Notes: generated by a model not told the origin, from the sequence alone. Counted from the first letter of the stretch, positions 51,438-59,764 are shown. The stretch: DNA of 64,000 bases from Halorubrum sp. BOL3-1 (GCF_004114375.1 NZ_CP034692.1:1116001-1180000); one strand, 5' to 3'. Numbers and translations: made by a program.

Positions 51438-52499
51438 ATGAGCGGACGAGAACACGGCCCCGGCGAGGCCGACCTCGCGTGGTGTCACGAGGCGGTCCAA
51501 GGGGTCTCGCGGACCTTCGCGCTGACCGTCGACGTGTTAGAGGAGCCGATGGCCTCCCAGATCTGCGTCGGCTACCTCCTCTGTCGGGTCGCCGACACCG
51601 TGGAGGACGCCGGCCACATCCCACCGGAAACCCAGTGCGACGTGCTGCGAACGTATCGGCGCGCGATCGACCCGGACGACGAGACCGACATCGGGGCGTT
51701 CCGCGAGGCGGTCGACGAGTGGCTGCCCGAGGAACTGGACGACGACTGGACCGTCGTCGCGGAGGCGCCCACGATCGCCGCGACGTTCGAAGAACTCGAT
51801 TCGGAGGCGCAAGAGGCCATCGTTCCCCCGGTGTTGGAGATGGTCGAGGGGATGGCGATGTTCGTCGACCGCCACGCCACCGAGGGCGGACTTCGCATCG
51901 ACGACCGAGACGAGTTGGAGCAGTACTGCTACTACGCGGCCGGGACCGTCGGCAACCTCATCACGAACCTGCTCACCCGCGGCGACGTCGCCGAGGAGCG
52001 CGCCGACCGGCTGCGCGAGACCGCCGAGGAGTTCGGGCTCCTCTTACAGCTCGTGAACGTCTCGAAGGACGTCTACGACGACTACACCGAGGAGAACAAC
52101 GTCTACCTCCCCGCGGAGTGGCTCGATGCCGAGGGTGTCGACCAGGAGCGGGTCGTCCACCCCGAGAACCGCGAGTCGTCCGCTCGCGTGGTCGACCGGA
52201 CCGCCGACTACGCCCGGTCGTTCCTCGACGACGCGCAGGCGTACCTGGAGACGATGCCGCTCTCGAACGGGAACACGATGGAGGCGTGGACGGTCCCGTA
52301 CCTGCTCGCGGTCGGAACCCTTCGAGAGATCAACTCGCGCCCCGAGGACGCGCTCACCGAGACCGGTGTGAAGGTCTCCAGACAGGAGGTGTTCGCGGTG
52401 ATGTCCGCCGCGAGCGACGTCGGCCGCGACTCGCTGGCGGAACTGCGACAGACCATCGCTCGGACCCCGTTCCACCGGACGGTCGGGTCGGCGGACTGA
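51438..52499 (+). CDS. Squalene/phytoene synthase family protein
   Basis: The 353-residue head-to-head prenyl transferase has both aspartate-rich motifs: LCRVADTVEDAG (first DxxxD) and LVNVSKDVYDDY (second DxxxD). FAEEFGLLLQ-type sequence and a tyrosine-containing YCYYAAGTVGNLITNLL block match the squalene-synthase branch better than phytoene synthase. It condenses two prenyl diphosphates, giving squalene or phytoene for carotenoid and menaquinone-associated lipids. GCTTTTTATGC, 27 bases upstream, marks the leaderless start. Confidence 0.9.
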   Translation: MSGREHGPGEADLAWCHEAVQGVSRTFALTVDVLEEPMASQICVGYLLCRVADTVEDAGHIPPETQCDVLRTYRRAIDPDDETDIGAFREAVDEWLPEELDDDWTVVAEAPTIAATFEELDSEAQEAIVPPVLEMVEGMAMFVDRHATEGGLRIDDRDELEQYCYYAAGTVGNLITNLLTRGDVAEERADRLRETAEEFGLLLQLVNVSKDVYDDYTEENNVYLPAEWLDAEGVDQERVVHPENRESSARVVDRTADYARSFLDDAQAYLETMPLSNGNTMEAWTVPYLLAVGTLREINSRPEDALTETGVKVSRQEVFAVMSAASDVGRDSLAELRQTIARTPFHRTVGSAD

Positions 52500-52538
52500 C
52501 GGTCGACGCCGGATCTCCGCGCCGAATTTCTCGCCTTC

Positions 52539-54509
52539 TCACAGCCGTGACCGCGCCCGCGACACCGCGGGAACGCGCACGCCGGTCGTCTCCCCGAGCG
52601 CCTCCGCCGCGCTCAACAGCCACTCCGCGCGCTCGACCCGCGAGTCCAGGTCGCCCGGACCGATCCGGTAGCGCTCGACCAGCTCCTCGACGGTTACGCC
52701 ACCGGTCCACTCGTCTAAGATGCGCGCCGTCTTCACCGACTCCAGCCACCCCTCGAAGTCGTCCGGGTCGGTCATGCCCGTCGTCAGGTGGGCGGCGTTG
52801 CTCCGCGCGAACCGGTAGATGTCGGCGCGCTCGGCGTTTCCGAGGTAGGTGTCTTGCATGTCCGGCGTGTCACAGACCACCTCGAAGGCGGTGAGCGTCG
52901 TCGCGTCGGACAGGCCGGCCGCCGCGCGGAGGCCGGCGACGATCCGCTCGCCCGTCTCGGGGCGGACGTACTGCTTCGAGGTCGTCTCCCCGACGGCCGT
53001 CGCGACGAGCCGGTAGTCCTCGACGCCGCCCGTCTCCCGGGCGACCATCCCGGCCGCGACGAGGTCGTCGACCGCGACGGCGACCGCGTCCGCGAGGCCG
53101 CCGGCGCCAGTCTCCCGGGCGTAGAACGTCCCCTCGAAGACGTCGAGTATCTCGGTCTCGGTCGCCGCGAACCCCGTCGCGACCGCCGCGAGGACGTGCG
53201 TTCGGAGCGCCCCCGGGTCGGCCAACTTCGACTCGACGGCCTCCGGTTCGCCCTCGACGTACCGCTCGCGTACTTCCGCTCGGGTGTCGGCGGCGGCGAC
53301 GAGGACGGCCTCGCCGTGCGGGTCGAGTCCGGGACGCCCCGCCCGCCCGCACATCTGGTGGACTTCGAGCGTCGGGATCCACTCCATGCCGCCCTCCGCG
53401 TACCGTCGCTGGTCGCGGACGACGACGCGCCGTGCCGGGACGTTGACGCCGGCCGCCAGCGTGGGCGTGGCGCAGATACAGGCGACGTCGCGGTCGCGGA
53501 ACGCCGACTCGACGACCGACCGGTGGCCCGACCGGAGTCCGGCGTGGTGGAACGCGACGCCGGCGCGCAGACACTCCGCGAGCTGCTGACCGGTGAGCGT
53601 CCCGTCGACGTCGGTGGCCTCGTCCGCCGCCGTGGCGGCCGCGTCCTCGATCCCGAGCGCTCCCGCGAGCCCGTCACCCGCGAGCCGCTCCGCGAGGTCG
53701 ACCGCCTCGCGGCGAGAGCGGACGAACGCGAGGCACTGACCGCCGTCCGCGACGGTGTCAGCGACCAAGGCGGCGGTGACCTCGGTGGGGTCCGCCTCGT
53801 CGTCGGGGTCAGCGGTCCCGCTCTCGTCGGCGTCTTCGGTGGCGACGACGTCGACCGTGCGGGTCGTGTCGTCGAAGGAAACGTCGCCACCGACCGCGAC
53901 GCCGGTCCGGAGTTCCACTGGTCGCCACTCGGACTCGACGAGGGCGGCGTCGAGCCAGTCCGCGATCGCCTCGGGGTTGTCGACGGTCGCTGACAGCGCG
54001 ACCGTCTGGAGGTCGGGGTTCCGCCGTCGGAGCGTCGCCAACGTCACTTCGAGGGTCGGCCCGCGTCGCTTCGCGCCGAGCAGGTGGACCTCGTCAACGA
54101 CGACGCAGGCCAGCTCGTCGACCCACGAGGCGCCGTTGCGGATCGCGGAGTCGACCTTCTCGCTCGTGGCGACGACGACGTCGTTGCCAGCGAGCTCCTC
54201 GCCCGTCGCGTCAAAGTCGCCGGTCGAGATACCGACATCGACGCCGGGCAGCGCCGCGAACGTCTCGTACTTCTCGCGAGCGAGCGCGCGGAGCGGACAG
54301 ACGTACAGGCCGGGACCGTCCGCGGTCAGCAGCGCGAGCTGCGCGACGAACGTCTTCCCCGACGCGGTCGGCACCGCCGCGACGACGTTCGCGCCGTCAC
54401 AGACGCCCGCGTCGACCGCCGCGCGCTGCGGCGGGTACAGCTCGCGGACGCCGCGCTCGGAGAAGTGACCGACGACGGACTGCGGGAGCGGTAGGTCCCG
54501 GACACGCAT
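52539..54509 (-). CDS. Hel308-like superfamily 2 DNA helicase
   Basis: The 656-residue helicase has Q-motif-like LYPPQRAAVDAG, Walker A AVPTASGKT, motif II DEVH, motif III ALSATVDNPEA, motif IV CLAFVRSRREAVD, motif V ATPTLAAGVNVPAR and motif VI QMCGRAGRPG. A winged-helix and ratchet domain follow. Hel308 unwinds lagging strands at stalled forks. An acidic insertion (ADPDDEADPTE) lies between the RecA domains, and the C-terminal part is shorter than in the best-studied Hel308, so it may be the second haloarchaeal type. CTTTATTACC, 27 bases before the ATG, decides the start. Confidence 0.88.
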   Translation of the reverse strand: MRVRDLPLPQSVVGHFSERGVRELYPPQRAAVDAGVCDGANVVAAVPTASGKTFVAQLALLTADGPGLYVCPLRALAREKYETFAALPGVDVGISTGDFDATGEELAGNDVVVATSEKVDSAIRNGASWVDELACVVVDEVHLLGAKRRGPTLEVTLATLRRRNPDLQTVALSATVDNPEAIADWLDAALVESEWRPVELRTGVAVGGDVSFDDTTRTVDVVATEDADESGTADPDDEADPTEVTAALVADTVADGGQCLAFVRSRREAVDLAERLAGDGLAGALGIEDAAATAADEATDVDGTLTGQQLAECLRAGVAFHHAGLRSGHRSVVESAFRDRDVACICATPTLAAGVNVPARRVVVRDQRRYAEGGMEWIPTLEVHQMCGRAGRPGLDPHGEAVLVAAADTRAEVRERYVEGEPEAVESKLADPGALRTHVLAAVATGFAATETEILDVFEGTFYARETGAGGLADAVAVAVDDLVAAGMVARETGGVEDYRLVATAVGETTSKQYVRPETGERIVAGLRAAAGLSDATTLTAFEVVCDTPDMQDTYLGNAERADIYRFARSNAAHLTTGMTDPDDFEGWLESVKTARILDEWTGGVTVEELVERYRIGPGDLDSRVERAEWLLSAAEALGETTGVRVPAVSRARSRL

Positions 54510-54575
54510 ACGAACACGGGTTCGGCCGGATCGGTAATAAAGAGTCGGCGGACTCCCCCTCAAGCGGGTCGGGCG

Positions 54576-55163
54576 TCACGCGCCGGTGTCGAAGTCTTGG
54601 AAGAGCTTCGCGTAGTCGTCGTCGTCGGCCGCGACCGCGTCGCGCGACTCGTCTGCCCGCTCGCGGAGCTCGTCGATCCGGTCGGTGAGTTCCTGGTATT
54701 CCGCGTTGTCCGCGAGGTCGCTCGCGCTCTTTTCGGACTCCAGCATCGCCTTCTTCGAGGTCAGCGAGAACAGTTCCTGAACCTCCGAGTCGTACTCGCC
54801 GCGCCGCAGCAGCCCATCGACGGTGTCCCGGAGCGTGTCGCTGGTGACGGGCTTGACGAGGTAATCGTCGAACCCCATCTCCAAGATGTCGAAGTCCGGC
54901 TCGACTGCGGTGACCATCGCGACCCGGCAGTTGATGCCGCGGTCGCGGACGGCCGTGAGTACCTCGTCGCCGGAGAGTCCGGGCATCCGTCGGTCGAGGA
55001 GGACCGCGTCGACCTCGTCGTCGACCTCGTCAAGCTGCTCGAGGGCCTCGTGGCCACCGTACGCGGTCCGAACGCGGTACTCGTCGCCCAGCCAAGCGGC
55101 GTACAGGTCGGCCAAGTCAGGTTCGTCCTCGACCACGAGGACCAGCGGCGGTTGCTCACTCAT
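54576..55163 (-). CDS. HalX-domain response regulator
   Basis: The 195-residue protein has a receiver domain (residues 7-118) with the acidic pair Glu12-Asp13, the phospho-acceptor Asp57 in VLLDRRMPG, and Lys in YLVKPV. The C-terminal HalX domain (about 125-185, including KKAMLESEKSASDL and YQELTDRIDELRERADES) forms a helical coiled segment. HalX is specific to haloarchaea and of unknown output. No histidine kinase is adjacent. Its ATG is overlapped by a 12-codon frame that begins at the leaderless position. Confidence 0.92.
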   Translation of the reverse strand: MSEQPPLVLVVEDEPDLADLYAAWLGDEYRVRTAYGGHEALEQLDEVDDEVDAVLLDRRMPGLSGDEVLTAVRDRGINCRVAMVTAVEPDFDILEMGFDDYLVKPVTSDTLRDTVDGLLRRGEYDSEVQELFSLTSKKAMLESEKSASDLADNAEYQELTDRIDELRERADESRDAVAADDDDYAKLFQDFDTGA

Positions 55164-55194
55164 GGATGACGGGAGCGAGGGGGTGTTCGCTCAC
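55156..55194 (-). CDS. Candidate leaderless 12-aa leader ORF before the HalX regulator
   Basis: TTTAATATAG (55216-55226) is a strong TATA element, centred 27 bases before a GTG at 55194. That frame encodes MSEHPLAPVIHE and ends in a TGA eight bases inside the regulator's coding sequence (ATGAGTGA). The regulator's own ATG is 58 bases from the TATA, too far for a leaderless start. Translation of the regulator may therefore depend on reinitiation after this short frame. Confidence 0.5.
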   Translation of the reverse strand: MSEHPLAPVIHE

Positions 55195-55215
55195 ACGTTT
55201 CGTCTCGCCGCTGGC

Positions 55216-55226
55216 TATATTAAAAT
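55216..55226 (-). promoter_or_regulatory. TATA box upstream of the HalX regulator
   Basis: TTTAATATAG on the minus strand is one of the most AT-rich elements of the region. Expected transcription start is about 55194, which is the GTG of the short leader frame and 31 bases before the regulator's ATG. Confidence 0.6.
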
Positions 55227-55333
55227 ACCTCTTCGGGAATCGGCTCCGACCGGCCGATCGATCCCGTTCGCTCGGAGGAACGCCGAACCGCCCGCGGGGT
55301 CAGCGCCGAGCGTTGGCTCGGGCTCCCGAGGGG

Positions 55334-56818
55334 CTACTCGCTCGGACTGTAGTTGGGCGCCTCGTCCGTGATCATCACGTCGTGCGGGTGGCTCTCGCTC
55401 TGTCCCGCGGTCGAGACCCGGACGAACTCCGCGCGCTCGTGGAGGTCGGGAAGCGTCTCCGCGCCGACGTAGCCCATCCCGGAGCGCATCCCGCCCGTGA
55501 GCTGGTAGAGTTCCGATCCGAGGCTCCCCTTGTATGGGGTCGCCGCCTCGACGCCCTCGGGGACGAACTCCTCGTCTTCGTCCTCCTCTTTGAGGTAGCG
55601 GTCGCCGCCGCCGGACTTCATCGCGCCGACCGAGCCCATCCCGCGGTACTGCTTGTACTTTTTGCCGTTCATCGTGATGACGCGGCCGGGTGCCTCGTCG
55701 GTACCGGCGAAGTACGACCCGAGCATGACGGCGTCGGCGCCCGCCGCGAGCGCCTTGATCGCGTCGCCGGAGTAGCGGATACCGCCGTCCGCGATCACGG
55801 GGACATCGTGTTCGCTCGCGACGTCCGCGACCTCGGCGACCGCGGTCATCTGGGGCATCCCCGCGCCGCTGACGACGCGGGTAGTACAGATCGATCCCGG
55901 GCCGATACCGACCTTCAGCCCGTCGGCGAAGTCGACCGCGGCCTCGGCGGCCTCGCGCGTTCCGACGTTCCCGACGACCACGTCTGCGTCGACGGTCGCT
56001 TTGATCGCCTCCGCGGAGTCGAGGACGTCGAGGTTGTGCGCGTGCGCGCAGTCGATGAAAATCACGTCGACGCCGGCCTCGTCGGCCGCGACGGCGCGCT
56101 CCTCCTCGAAGGGACCGACCGCGACGCCGGCCAGCAGGCGCCCCCTCTCGTCGCGGGCAGCCTCCTCGTGTTCGCGGCGCTGTAAGATCCCCTGCATCGT
56201 CACCAGCCCGACGAGCCGATCGTCGTCGACGATCGGGACACGCTCGATCTTGTGGTCGTACATCAGTTCGAGCGCCTCGCGCGCCCCTACGTCCTCCGGC
56301 GCGGTGATGACCTCGTCCGTCATCGCCTCACGGACCGCGTCGTCCTCACCGACCTCCAGGTAGGGCCGGATGTCCGTCCCGGAGATGATCCCGAGAACGG
56401 TGTCGTCGTCGGCGACGACGGGAGCGCCGGAGACGCCCTCGCGCTCCATCAGTCGGTCGGCCTCCCGAACCGTGTCGTCCGGTGAGACGGTGACGACGTT
56501 CTCGCGGCGGATGACGAGTTCGTGCGCGCGCTTGACGCGCTCGACCTCGGCGGCCGTCTCCTCGACGGTCATGTTGCGGTGAAGGACGCCGAGCCCGCCC
56601 TCGCGCGCCATCGCGATCGCGAGGTCGCTCTCGGTGACGGTGTCCATCGCGGCCGACAGCACCGGAACGGTCAGTTCGGCGTTCTTCGAAACGCGCGTGC
56701 TCAGGTCCGCTTCGTCGGGTTCGACGCGGCTCTCCTTGGGTCGGAGCAGCACGTCGTCGAAGGTCAACGCCTCCGGAACCTCGAGTTTCGTCGAGAATCG
56801 GCCAGAATCTGTCGCCAT
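55334..56818 (-). CDS. guaB: Inosine-5'-monophosphate dehydrogenase
   Basis: The 494-residue enzyme oxidises IMP to XMP, the committed step to GMP. The catalytic Cys is in GPGSICTTRVVSGAG, the IMP-binding region is IADGGIRYSGDAIKALAAGADAVMLGS, and the flap is near YRGMGSVGAM. Two CBS domains (about residues 95-215) are inserted in the TIM barrel and carry VTVSPDDTVREADRLMEREGVSGAPVV. The ATG at 56818 follows CTTTTCATC by 27 bases, which is preferred over a longer frame. Confidence 0.95.
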   Translation of the reverse strand: MATDSGRFSTKLEVPEALTFDDVLLRPKESRVEPDEADLSTRVSKNAELTVPVLSAAMDTVTESDLAIAMAREGGLGVLHRNMTVEETAAEVERVKRAHELVIRRENVVTVSPDDTVREADRLMEREGVSGAPVVADDDTVLGIISGTDIRPYLEVGEDDAVREAMTDEVITAPEDVGAREALELMYDHKIERVPIVDDDRLVGLVTMQGILQRREHEEAARDERGRLLAGVAVGPFEEERAVAADEAGVDVIFIDCAHAHNLDVLDSAEAIKATVDADVVVGNVGTREAAEAAVDFADGLKVGIGPGSICTTRVVSGAGMPQMTAVAEVADVASEHDVPVIADGGIRYSGDAIKALAAGADAVMLGSYFAGTDEAPGRVITMNGKKYKQYRGMGSVGAMKSGGGDRYLKEEDEDEEFVPEGVEAATPYKGSLGSELYQLTGGMRSGMGYVGAETLPDLHERAEFVRVSTAGQSESHPHDVMITDEAPNYSPSE

Positions 56819-57141
56819 ATAATTCGTCACGAACGGCCGATGAAAAGCGTTGCGAGATGGCACAGACGTGGAGGTTGTTCACATCCAAATCCGTGTTGTA
56901 TCCGCGATCATGAGTATATTTCGGAGAACGCGATCGCCGCGAGAGCGCTCCACCCGTACGGCCGCCCGAGGGTGATCGTGAGCAAAGCGCCCGTAGCGGT
57001 TTCGAAAGCCGAAGAATGATCGGGCAACGCCGAGAAGTATCGACGTATCGTCGTCGAAGACCGGCTTTTACCGTAGATTCTTCGTGTCGTGCGGACACGT
57101 CTCACACAACCTTTAACGCGACCGAAACACATATATCTGGT
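56819..57141. other. Intergenic region between guaB and the DUF5794 unit
   Basis: The region holds the guaB promoter on its left and, on the right, the TATA-like CCTTTAACG (57111-57119), 27 bases before the ATG at 57142. In between it is moderately AT-rich (AGTATATTTCGG near 56912), without a reading frame or repeat I would call a feature. Confidence 0.5.
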
Positions 57142-57348
57142 ATGGACTCCGACAGTCCCGTGAACGCGCGCATCGCCGGCCAGCCGACGTCCGATATCGG
57201 CGTCCGCTTTACAGCCGGCAATCCGCGCAAACCCTTTACATGGGCTCGTCGGACCTCCCGCGGCGTGGGCTCCGCGTGCTGGTCCTCAGACCATCGCGAG
57301 TCGCACGCATCCCACCGCCGCCCCGTCGGTCAGGGCTATCGTCTCTAG
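57142..57348 (+). CDS. Candidate 68-aa ORF abutting DUF5794
   Basis: A frame opening 27 bases after CCTTTAACG runs 68 codons and ends in a TAG immediately followed by the DUF5794 ATG. The product starts MDSDSPVNARIAGQPTSDIG and is rich in Arg, Ser and His, unlike the acidic proteome. A real conserved protein is therefore doubtful. Two further TTTACA elements (near 57207 and 57233) lie inside it and may be the real promoters of DUF5794. It is either a long leader frame or chance. Confidence 0.25.
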   Translation: MDSDSPVNARIAGQPTSDIGVRFTAGNPRKPFTWARRTSRGVGSACWSSDHRESHASHRRPVGQGYRL

Positions 57349-58359
57349 ATGAGCAGTTCACGCCACCCGGTCGCCCTGCGATTAGAACGGCAGGTCGGGA
57401 GCGCGACGAAGCTGCTCGCGACCGTGATGGCGCTCCCGCTCGTCGACGGCATCTTCCCCGCCTTGGTCGTCGCCGGCGTGCTCGGTTCGGCTACCGGCGT
57501 CGTCGAGACGGGTATCCTGATCTTCGGCGGCTCCGCGACCGCCGCGGTAATCCTCGCGGAGATGGACGGCTCTCGTCGACAGATGGTCACGTCCGTGCTG
57601 CTGATCGGCGCGGTTATCGTTCCGATCGCCGCCGTCGAGGCCGCCCTCGCGCCGACCCTCCAGGGGCTCCTGAATCTACCCATCTTCGAGCGGTTCGCCG
57701 GGCTGGTGATACTGACGATCGCCGCCAAGACCGCCAGCTCCGAGATCGGTGAGTACCTGCCGAGTCCGGGCGTTATCATCGGTCTCGGTCTCGTCGCGAG
57801 CTTCGACCCGTCGGGATTCGCGTTGGAGACGTCGACCGAGTACGTGGTCAACGGGACCGCGGCCGCCGCCGTCGGCGTGGCGTTCGCGCTGTCGATCGCG
57901 GTGCTGTCGCCGCACCTCCGCGGCCGCGTCGACATCGATCGGTTCCGGTTCGGCTCGGCGGTCGCGCTGGGAGTGCTCGCGCTGCCGATCCTGCTCGGGC
58001 CGTTCGACCTCATGCAGACGGAGGCCCCGGTCGCGCTCGCGGTGCTCGCGGTGACGACGCTGTTCGCGTACGACCCGGAGGCGGGCGGGCAGGAAGGGGT
58101 CACTGACGACGACACACCGGACGGCGGAGACGAGCCCGCAGCGGCCGACGGATCGGCGGACACGGACGCGACCGATACCGGCGACGAGCCCGCCGGGGAT
58201 GCGCCGAGCGAACCTCCGCTCGACGCCCCGCCGGAGGGACCGTCCCCCGTCGTCGACGACGACGTCGCTGTCCTCGCGAACGGCGGCGAGGGGCGGGAGA
58301 CCGACGACGAGGGGACGGACCCGTTCACGGACGACGACTCCCGCGCGCCGTGGCTGTGA
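57349..58359 (+). CDS. DUF5794 family membrane protein
   Basis: The 336-residue haloarchaeal protein starts with MSSSRHPVALRLERQVGSATKLLATVM. It has about seven hydrophobic segments to residue 240, including ALPLVDGIFPALVVAGVLGSATGVVETGILIFGG. A long acidic cytoplasmic or external tail ends in DDDSRAPWL, which I remember as conserved in this family. The function is unknown. The TAG of the upstream frame directly abuts its ATG. Confidence 0.85.
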   Translation: MSSSRHPVALRLERQVGSATKLLATVMALPLVDGIFPALVVAGVLGSATGVVETGILIFGGSATAAVILAEMDGSRRQMVTSVLLIGAVIVPIAAVEAALAPTLQGLLNLPIFERFAGLVILTIAAKTASSEIGEYLPSPGVIIGLGLVASFDPSGFALETSTEYVVNGTAAAAVGVAFALSIAVLSPHLRGRVDIDRFRFGSAVALGVLALPILLGPFDLMQTEAPVALAVLAVTTLFAYDPEAGGQEGVTDDDTPDGGDEPAAADGSADTDATDTGDEPAGDAPSEPPLDAPPEGPSPVVDDDVAVLANGGEGRETDDEGTDPFTDDDSRAPWL

Positions 58360-58468
58360 TTCGAGCGTCGCCGCTCGCAGGCTCCCTCCGTCTCCGACGC
58401 CGCCTCGGTCGTCGCCCCCGCCACGAGCGTGTCGCCGGGGTTTAGGTACTCGACACCGAACGACCGGT

Positions 58469-58693
58469 ATGTCGAACCGCGTCGTTCAGGGGCGGATGGT
58501 GACGCCCGAAAAGCTCGCAGAGCTGGTCGAAGAGGAGTCGGTGCTGGAAGCCGAGCCGATTGACGACGCCGACCGCGACTGTCCGGACTGCGGCGGCAAC
58601 GTCATCTCCGTCGGCTACATGCCGACCGTGACCGAGTTCGTCACCGGCTACAAGTGTCAGGACTGCGACTGGAGCGACGACGACCGAACGTAG
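58469..58693 (+). CDS. DUF5795 family zinc-ribbon protein
   Basis: The 74-residue protein starts MSNRVVQGRMVTPEKLAELV and has a CxxC pair in RDCPDCGGNVI and another in YKCQDCDWSD, which make a zinc ribbon. The VISVGYMPTVTEFVTGYK segment between them is characteristic of the family. The role is unknown. GGTTTAGGTA, 27 bases before the ATG, fits a leaderless start. Confidence 0.85.
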   Translation: MSNRVVQGRMVTPEKLAELVEEESVLEAEPIDDADRDCPDCGGNVISVGYMPTVTEFVTGYKCQDCDWSDDDRT

Positions 58694-58830
58694 TTCGCGT
58701 GTGCGCTCTCGCAGCCGAGCGGCAGTAGCGGCCGATTCCGGATGGACGCGGAGCCGTCGCTGTCCACCGATCGGCTTCGATCGAAACCCCTTTATTTGCG
58801 TTTCGGGAATGTTTGGTTGCGAGATCACGC

Positions 58831-59005
58831 GGGGCTGTGGCCAAGCCAGGCATGGCGACTGACTCCAGAGGCTTGCGCCCGGGACGACACTCCAGACTGA
58901 TATACCGAGCGGCCGACTGATCATCGGTCGTGTTGACGACCCTCTGGAGTTCCGAGGCGCACCGGAGATATCAGTCGATCGGGGGTTCAAATCCCTCCGG
59001 CCCCA
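58831..59005 (+). tRNA. tRNA-Trp (CCA) with a 101-nt intron
   Basis: The acceptor stem GGGGCTG pairs with CGGCCCC and the discriminator is A; the 3' CCA is not encoded. The mature anticodon arm is ACTGA-CTCCAGA-TCAGT with anticodon CCA (58865-58867). The intron (58869-58969) lies between positions 37 and 38. It contains two guide elements. CCTCTGGAGT (58941-58950) pairs with the anticodon loop and 5' splice site, so the fifth base before the box at 58952 faces C34. ACTGATAT (58896-58903) pairs across the 3' splice site, so the fifth base before the box at 58905 faces U39. This matches the known haloarchaeal intron-encoded C/D guide for Cm34 and Um39. A TATA box CCTTTATTTG is near 58790-58799. 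Confidence 0.93.
58869..58969 (+). ncRNA. Box C/D-type guide RNA within the tRNA-Trp intron
   Basis: The order is box C-like GACGAC (58883-58888), D' guide, D' box CCGA (58905-58908), C' box TGACGAC (58934-58940), D guide, D box CCGA (58952-58955). Both D boxes read CCGA instead of the usual CUGA, and the C boxes are similarly C-substituted. Each guide is followed after two bases or fewer by its box and obeys the five-nucleotide rule for C34 and U39. Confidence 0.8.
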
Positions 59006-59040
59006 CTTTCTGCCGTCGCGAGCAACATCGGGAGCGACGG
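58994..59040 (+). repeat. Direct repeat, copy A, at the tRNA-Trp 3' end
   Basis: CCTCCGGCCCCAC covers the 3' end of the tRNA gene, and TGCCGTCGCGAGCAAC follows after a few bases. The same two blocks recur about 104 bases downstream. The 3' end of a tRNA gene is a common integration site, so this may be an attachment-site relic. Confidence 0.6.
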
Positions 59041-59097
59041 TGGCAGGACGGCAGAGAGATTTGAATCGGGGGGCGTCAGCGACCGTGATTCACGATT

Positions 59098-59143
59098 CCT
59101 CCGGCCCCACCATTGCTGTCGCGAGCAACGTCGCGAGCGGCGG
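59098..59143 (+). repeat. Direct repeat, copy B, downstream of tRNA-Trp
   Basis: The 13-base CCTCCGGCCCCAC is identical to the tRNA 3' end. The block at 59114-59143 matches 26 of 30 bases with 59011-59040. Between the copies lie about 90 bases without a gene. The copy is not part of another tRNA. Confidence 0.6.
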
Positions 59144-59174
59144 CAAGACGTTCGGGAAACCCCTCGATCCGGCG

Positions 59175-59375
59175 TCAGCGACGCGACACGATTCGCCCGG
59201 CTAAAACGCCGACAAATGCGATCATCCCCGCCATCGCGAGGTACAGCGCTACCCCCGCCGTCTCGCCGTTCGCGCCGTTTAATCCTGCGAGGAGCAGGAA
59301 GGCGACGGCGATAACCACGTGGAGCGCGAACACGCCGGACGGGACATTCGCTCCGAGGTCGAACCCGATTTCCAT
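59175..59375 (-). CDS. Small two-helix membrane protein (66 aa)
   Basis: The protein starts MEIGFDLGANVPSG and has two helices (VFALHVVIAVAFLLLAGLNG and AGVALYLAMAGMIAFVGVLAG), ending with Arg-Ile-Val-Ser-Arg-Arg. I do not recognise a family. The start at 59375 is supported by ACTTTTTCC about 27 bases upstream; a frame starting 39 codons earlier is unlikely. It sits just past the tRNA-associated repeat. Confidence 0.7.
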   Translation of the reverse strand: MEIGFDLGANVPSGVFALHVVIAVAFLLLAGLNGANGETAGVALYLAMAGMIAFVGVLAGRIVSRR

Positions 59376-59566
59376 ACTAGCAGTTCGGCCACCGTCGGAA
59401 AAAGTCGTCCGGTCGGAGCGCGCGGCTTCAACCGGGACCGCCCCCGTGACCGGCTGTTCCTCACGGGACGGTCCGCCGGACGACGGCGTCAACCCGCTCC
59501 CGTCATCGGTGGTACCACCGAAAGGCGATTCTCCGGGTGTGGAGCGGTTCAGCGGGTCGCGAACGC

Positions 59567-59764
59567 TTACAGCACGTCGCCGATCCGAACCGGTTCGCCG
59601 CCCAAGTCCGGGTCCTCAGCGACGATTGTCAGGACTTCGTGGTCGGTGACATCGCGGTACGACTTCCCGGTCGCCTCCTCTATCAGCGTCTTTTCCAACT
59701 CGAACTCGGTCCCCTCGTAGACGACGTCGACGCCGTGGTCGGTAAACGTCAGATCGGTACTCAT
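59567..59764 (-). CDS. DUF5800 family protein
   Basis: The 65-residue haloarchaeal protein reads MSTDLTFTDHGVDVVYEGTE at the start, followed by FELEKTLIEEATGKSYRDV and a C-terminal DLGGEPVRIGDVL. This matches DUF5800 along its whole length. The fold looks like a small alpha-beta unit. The function is unknown. Confidence 0.85.
   Translation of the reverse strand: MSTDLTFTDHGVDVVYEGTEFELEKTLIEEATGKSYRDVTDHEVLTIVAEDPDLGGEPVRIGDVL

Noticed and set aside
59041-59172. A second tRNA or tRNA fragment downstream of tRNA-Trp
   Set aside because: Only the 3' 13 bases are repeated; no acceptor partner, D arm or anticodon arm can be drawn.
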